Below, piece by piece: positions 59,531 to 64,000 of a stretch of DNA of 64,000 nucleotides; the stretch's first letter is position 1; the number at the start of each line of letters is the position of its first letter. The notes under the pieces are model-generated. The model saw nothing but the letters and a program-made list of their open reading frames with translations. It had not been told where the DNA came from and did not search any database. A program made the position numbers and the translations under genes. Origin of the DNA: Phoronis australis (Eukaryota; Phoronida; Phoronidae). The stretch is taken from positions 929,500 to 993,499 of the forward strand of contig NMRA01000090.1 in assembly GCA_002633005.1 (NCBI GenBank), given 5' to 3'.

Positions 59531-59690
59531 GAACTCAAGATGTATTGTGATTGATGTGAATGGCTGTGTAATCCTGTTTTGTACCAGATGACCTCAGCAT
59601 TGACGAGCTCGAGTCTGAACTCAGAATTTCGAATTTTTATTCGAAATCTGATTTTTTACTCAAGTTTGTAGCTGAAACATTGCGGTCTTT
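59531..59690. mobile_element. Foldback family F, partial copy
   Basis: GAACTCAAGATGTATTGTGA, GATGACCTCAGCATTGACGA, GCTCGAGTCTGAACTCAGAA; second arm not clearly preserved. Confidence 0.5.
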
Positions 59691-62029
59691 AGCTGCGAAG
59701 TTGGTCTTACACAGTGTTTTTTGTAACGCGTAAGATGCTCAAAAACCGGCTGTTGTCATTTGCCGTTGTCCCTTAATAATAAATAAATAATTAGCTTAAG
59801 TTCGTGTTTAAGTGTGACACATGATAAACTGGCAAATGTTTTTCCGAGTTCAGTTTCGAGTAAAAAGAGTAAATCTCGGTTCCAAATTCAGTTATTTGTT
59901 TAGATTATCATAAAGCATTATTTGAAGCTCTTAAGAATCTTTAGTGAAATGTTGATTTATCACTGCTATCAATATGATATCCAGTCCTATGTAACAATGG
60001 GTGTACATGTGGTTATTTACAAGTGCAAAGAGGTTTACCATGTGGGAGACACATTCAGTAACACTATATTTTCTCTTGCACCGAAATAATGAGCTATTGA
60101 CAGTGTACACAAAAACCAACAAACGCACATGCAGTATACTGAAAACATTTCACTTCTCAGGGGCCAGTTTTATGAAAGTTACTAAGACTTTGGGACAGAA
60201 AATTGGTATTACGCTCCCTCTAGTCTGCACAATTGACTAATAAAGGTTTAGTCAAGCCTGAGTGCATCACACTCTAAACAACTTGAATGCAATACTTTCA
60301 ATTGTCAGAACAATACAGTTGAGTCTTAATGACTCGGTCAGCTACCAAAAGCACACAGCTGATCTCATGAACTACTACAGCAGTTTTGTGTATTTACTCG
60401 AATAGGATATTTATACAAAAATCAAAGTTCATGAAACGAAAACTGTAACATCGATATTGAACTTTCAAAAGTTGAGCAAATGTATCAGTTGAAATTTGGC
60501 CATGCTATTGATAAAGTTGTTTTGCTGCGAATGTTTACCTTTCTTTTTGTTAAATTATAATAAACTAAAGACGTAATTTCATGGCCAGATTAAGTTGACG
60601 TATTGGTTTAAAGTAAAAAATCAACTTCCTAAAGATTTTCTACGTTCAGAAGATACCGCGGGTACAGTATATACTTTCACATAGCTTTGTGGAAATTGGG
60701 CTAAATGCACAAAAAATGACGTCATTCATAACCTTAAAATATTCCGACCTACCCCACAACAATCTCTGAACAACCAGCCCAGCATTTCAATGGATAATTT
60801 GCAAAATGGCGATACATGCGTTTAAGGTGCATGTATGTTTTCAGGCTCACAAAAGAGTCTTGTTGACTCTGTTAGCTACCGCAAGCAAACAACTGGAAAG
60901 TGTTCTTCTTAGAACAAAGCTTTAGAGGATGAAGGATACTACTAATATTACTAATTCGTCGGTTCTGAAAAACTACATTTCTAGCTCTAAGTACATTGGA
61001 GTTCGTCATGTATACGGCGTTGGAAATTTGTATAATTCCATCACACGTGGTGAATATCGGGAATTATAGGCGAAGCAAAAGAATTATGACTCAAAATTAA
61101 GATAAGACGGGCGTTTAAAATCCTTTAATATCAATTTGTACTTTGCCGTCTTTTCATAAGTAACTCCTCCAATGCCATTTCGTTCACATCATGCCGGGCT
61201 ACACGCTATACTACAAGCTTTCTCACATTTCAAACTAAACACCTCAACACGCTTTTCATAAATTTCATATTGTCCGAGCAAGCACGATTTTTTTTAAACC
61301 GCGATAATCGAAATTCGACTGTGACACCAACACACAAGCCGTAATTGGTGTAAAATGGTAACTGAAGAATGAGACTCGCCAAGACACTGTAAAACAATTT
61401 CACAAAAGTGACACTTGGCTGGAAGTAGTTCCCTGTGAGCCTGTGTTTTGATAAAGCTAGGACCAATATCATATGTATATTACTCCCAGGTTTGAGTAAA
61501 GATTACAAAAAGAAGAGAAAAATCCTTGACGTGGGAAAAACAAAAAAGGTCACCCTTAGTGATGCTCGATAAAATTCCTGGCTGACTGACAGCCATGAGC
61601 TATGATGAGCCCCGTCGCCTAAAGAGATTTTAGCACCCTGCCCGGAATGACGTAATTCTTTTCATGCCTTCTTGCGTGATAAGTCCCGTCCACACACACA
61701 CACAGCCTATCCTGGAACACCTTGCACTAGTATGTGACCACAAAAATTACGTCCACACACACACATATCTAACAACTAGGGTTAGGCGGAAGTTGTCGCT
61801 CTGTGCCTAGCAAAGAACGCCTAATGTGAGTATGGCGCTCAAAAGAAAACCCGTCTGTACGTAACCGCAGCCGACAATTACTGTCACCCTAGCCCGCTTT
61901 TGTGGCCACACGGCGATTACAAGTGGCGCAAGTTACCCTAGAACAATTTACCACACCTCAATAATGTGGAGTTAGTTGTCACAAGTGGGATAAGTTACGC
62001 ACTATCGTCCAGACAGAACTCAAACCTAA
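59691..62029. other. Intergenic, nothing coding
   Basis: Short CA runs near 61690 and 61755. No supported gene or RNA. Confidence 0.55.
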
Positions 62030-62225
62030 TGACAACTCTTCCAGGAGTAACTTGTTCTTGAGTCTGTGTGCGTATACTAGGCACTCGTATCTACAGTCTA
62101 GGGTTTGTGGACGGCACTTAAAAGTTGTCACGATCGGAAGTGGGAACACTCAAACCAAGCGACAACTCTTTCCAGGAACAACTGAACTTTTTCAAGCTAG
62201 CTAGTGTGGATGGGGACTTTAGAAA
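62030..62225 (+). repeat. Diverged direct repeat, two units of about 120 bp
   Basis: CTCAAACCTAATGACAACTC with TTCCAGGAGTAACTTG, and again CTCAAACCAAGCGACAACTC with TTTCCAGGAACAACTG, about 120 bases apart. Confidence 0.5.
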
Positions 62226-62874
62226 TTATGCAGGGCATAATCATAGAACTTTAACCTTAGAATGCATCTTTGATTTCGTCCTGCTGAGGTTGCGCCGTAC
62301 ATGCGTGGCATTTGTTTGAATTTGTTTGTTCCGGTGTTGGTTATTCCTATGGAATATACTGTCAATAAAACTTTTTGCAATCAAATTGAATAAAATTCGT
62401 ATCATCAGAAAGCACTTCATCAGCTCTTGATAGTGTATGATTATAGTGGAAAGAAACAATAAAGAATTTAATTCATAAATAATCATCATTTCCCATACCT
62501 GACCAATATATCTTTTAATTCTAGAAAACAAGACCGAAAAATAATAGGGTATAATTGTTACATAAAAGGAAAATGAACCAGAGAGGTTATATACATGTAA
62601 ATAAACCAACAGGGAGATAATTTCAATGATTCACGTAAGATTTTTACCCTCTCAATACAAAGATTTTAGAATATGGATCCCTCACAGTTGCTGTGAAGAA
62701 TTTTGGAGGCACTGCTACAAAACATGGGATAAACTAATTACTCCAACTACCTATCGGAAATTTGCAGAGAAAGACTTTCTGATAGTTAAAAAAGACCATT
62801 GGTAAACATGTATAGTGTAGGTTTGAAATGTTTTTTGGATAGATCATTACATAATTAAGTTGCAGTGTTGGACT
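62226..62874. other. Intergenic, nothing recognised
   Basis: AT-rich; a 122-codon minus-strand frame here begins with TTG and shows no domain. Confidence 0.55.
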
Positions 62875-63520
62875 TTGCGTAGTTGTTTGGAAAAAAACTA
62901 ATTTCATTAGAAATTAACAATCGGTGGTCGTGACAAATGAAGTGTGTTTTACCGTAAACAAGAGATAGTGTATTGGGACACGTTTTTAGGATTGTTGTGT
63001 TAGTAAAGAAAGTGGACTCTGGAAAATAGCGATATTCATGACAAAGAGACAAATGAGCACCTGTAGTTGACAGCATTCGAGAATGAAAAAACGGGACAAC
63101 TGGACTGAAAAGCGGGAGTCTCAGATAAAAATTAGAGGGGCATCTGGGTCAATTCCAAAACGCAAATGTTTGCCACATCCGTGACACAAAAGCGTCCTGG
63201 CAGCGTTTTTTTGTCGAACAAGAGACGTTACAACACAAAAGCGCCCGACGGTGTTTTTTGTTTTTGTAAGTCGAATGGACAATTGAAGGGGCCTGAAAAA
63301 CTCATGCAGTGCCCCCTTTTGTTTGTTTTAGTCGAATTGGAACAAGTGCTATGTTGCGTGAGACATTACAGGATATGATAGTATATGTATGTCCACGTCG
63401 CAGTGTGTCAAAAAGCGAGAAATTTTGTCGGTGTAGTGAGATGATGGGAAGAAATTGAAAAAGTCGAGTCCACCAAGAGCGAGACAACTGTCAAGAACAA
63501 TGTACGTTGTCAGCGACCCA
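62875..63520 (-). repeat. Dispersed repeat G, copy 2
   Basis: Minus-strand match to 40760-41290: TTTCTCGCTTTTTGACACA, GACTCCCGCTTTTCAGTCCA, TTTCCAGAGTCCACTTTCTT, TCTCTTGTTTACGGTAAA. About 0.6 kb; boundaries approximate. Confidence 0.7.
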
Positions 63521-64000
63521 AAGGATTGGATTTTTTGCAAGGTAAACTTCTAATTTTTCAAATTATATTTCGCATGTCTGGGTAAATACCACAAGTAACA
63601 TCCATTGCTCAGAAATAGAACCAGCAAAGAAGAATCTCGGCAACAGGTAAACATTGCACAAATGAATTACCGAGAAGCAACTGAACACAGTCATAATTGA
63701 GGCCAACACAAACACAAACATACGTCTACGCAATACGAGTACTTTTTTCGAAAATCGCGTGAACAAATCTGCTAGTAGGGGTTAAACTTTTCATTAATAA
63801 TTGCAGAACAAACACACAGAAACCAAATGACTGCTTCATTCCGTAAAAAAAGAAAAAAATCAGTAGCATACTGTATCATATTTCTAACACCTATGAAAAT
63901 GACTTGTTGAAGATTTCTAACATGTACATTGATAGGTTGTCGAAAGTGGTTCCAAAACTGGAGATGAAAATATATCAGAGGCCAGACTCGCTATTCCCGG
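63521..64000. other. Intergenic, nothing recognised
   Basis: No gene, RNA or repeat identified. Confidence 0.5.

Noticed and set aside
1-64000. CRISPR arrays, operons, prokaryotic signals
   Set aside because: Spliced gene structure and repeat content are eukaryotic; no regular short-repeat/spacer array present.

Overview
This is a eukaryotic, almost certainly invertebrate animal, nuclear window. It has a long multi-exon gene with GT-AG introns, very low gene density, a high load of short non-autonomous DNA transposons and foldback elements, and a strong excess of the palindromes TACATGTA (at least 25 exact copies) and TAGGCCTA (6 exact copies). The presence of a diverged rhodopsin-like GPCR and the repeat style suggest a marine invertebrate. 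From memory of similar motif excess I lean weakly towards a non-vertebrate deuterostome such as an echinoderm, hemichordate or amphioxus, but nothing here proves the species. Single N bases occur at 7983 and 37055.

Layout. 1-11140: the 3' part of the AP-3 complex beta subunit gene on the + strand. It has eight exons, all of whose splice phases agree, giving 482 C-terminal codons, then stop and 3' UTR. Its introns carry a 47-bp tandem repeat, a 27-bp minisatellite and one copy of a MITE family. 11140-28000: intergenic, full of small repeats: a 41-bp tandem repeat, a stem-loop tandem array with one flipped stem-loop, MITEs, tRNA-related SINE-like copies, an AAT/ATT palindromic microsatellite and foldback elements. 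28050-28640: a frame-broken stretch that looks once coding. 28791-31287: a decayed piggyBac-type transposon with transposase pseudogene, 14-bp terminal inverted repeats and three copies of a stem-loop subterminal motif. 33079-33138: a promoter-like cluster of motifs. 33325-34320 (- strand): an intact-looking 331-codon class A GPCR. 34500-64000: intergenic, with more members of the same repeat families. These include a 1.45-kb element with a hAT-like MITE nested inside it, and inverted copies of a 0.5-kb repeat.

The three recognisable protein-coding units (AP3B, piggyBac transposase remnant, GPCR) are unrelated in function and show no operon-like organisation. The most interesting material is the repeat biology: a family with CAGTGGCGGAT-type ends whose three insertions are each flanked by perfect 5-bp direct repeats; a perfectly dated nested insertion (8-bp target duplication, about 60-bp inverted repeats with one mismatch); and the tandem hairpin array in which one unit carries the hairpin in inverted orientation. 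I did not find convincing evidence for a new multi-gene system.
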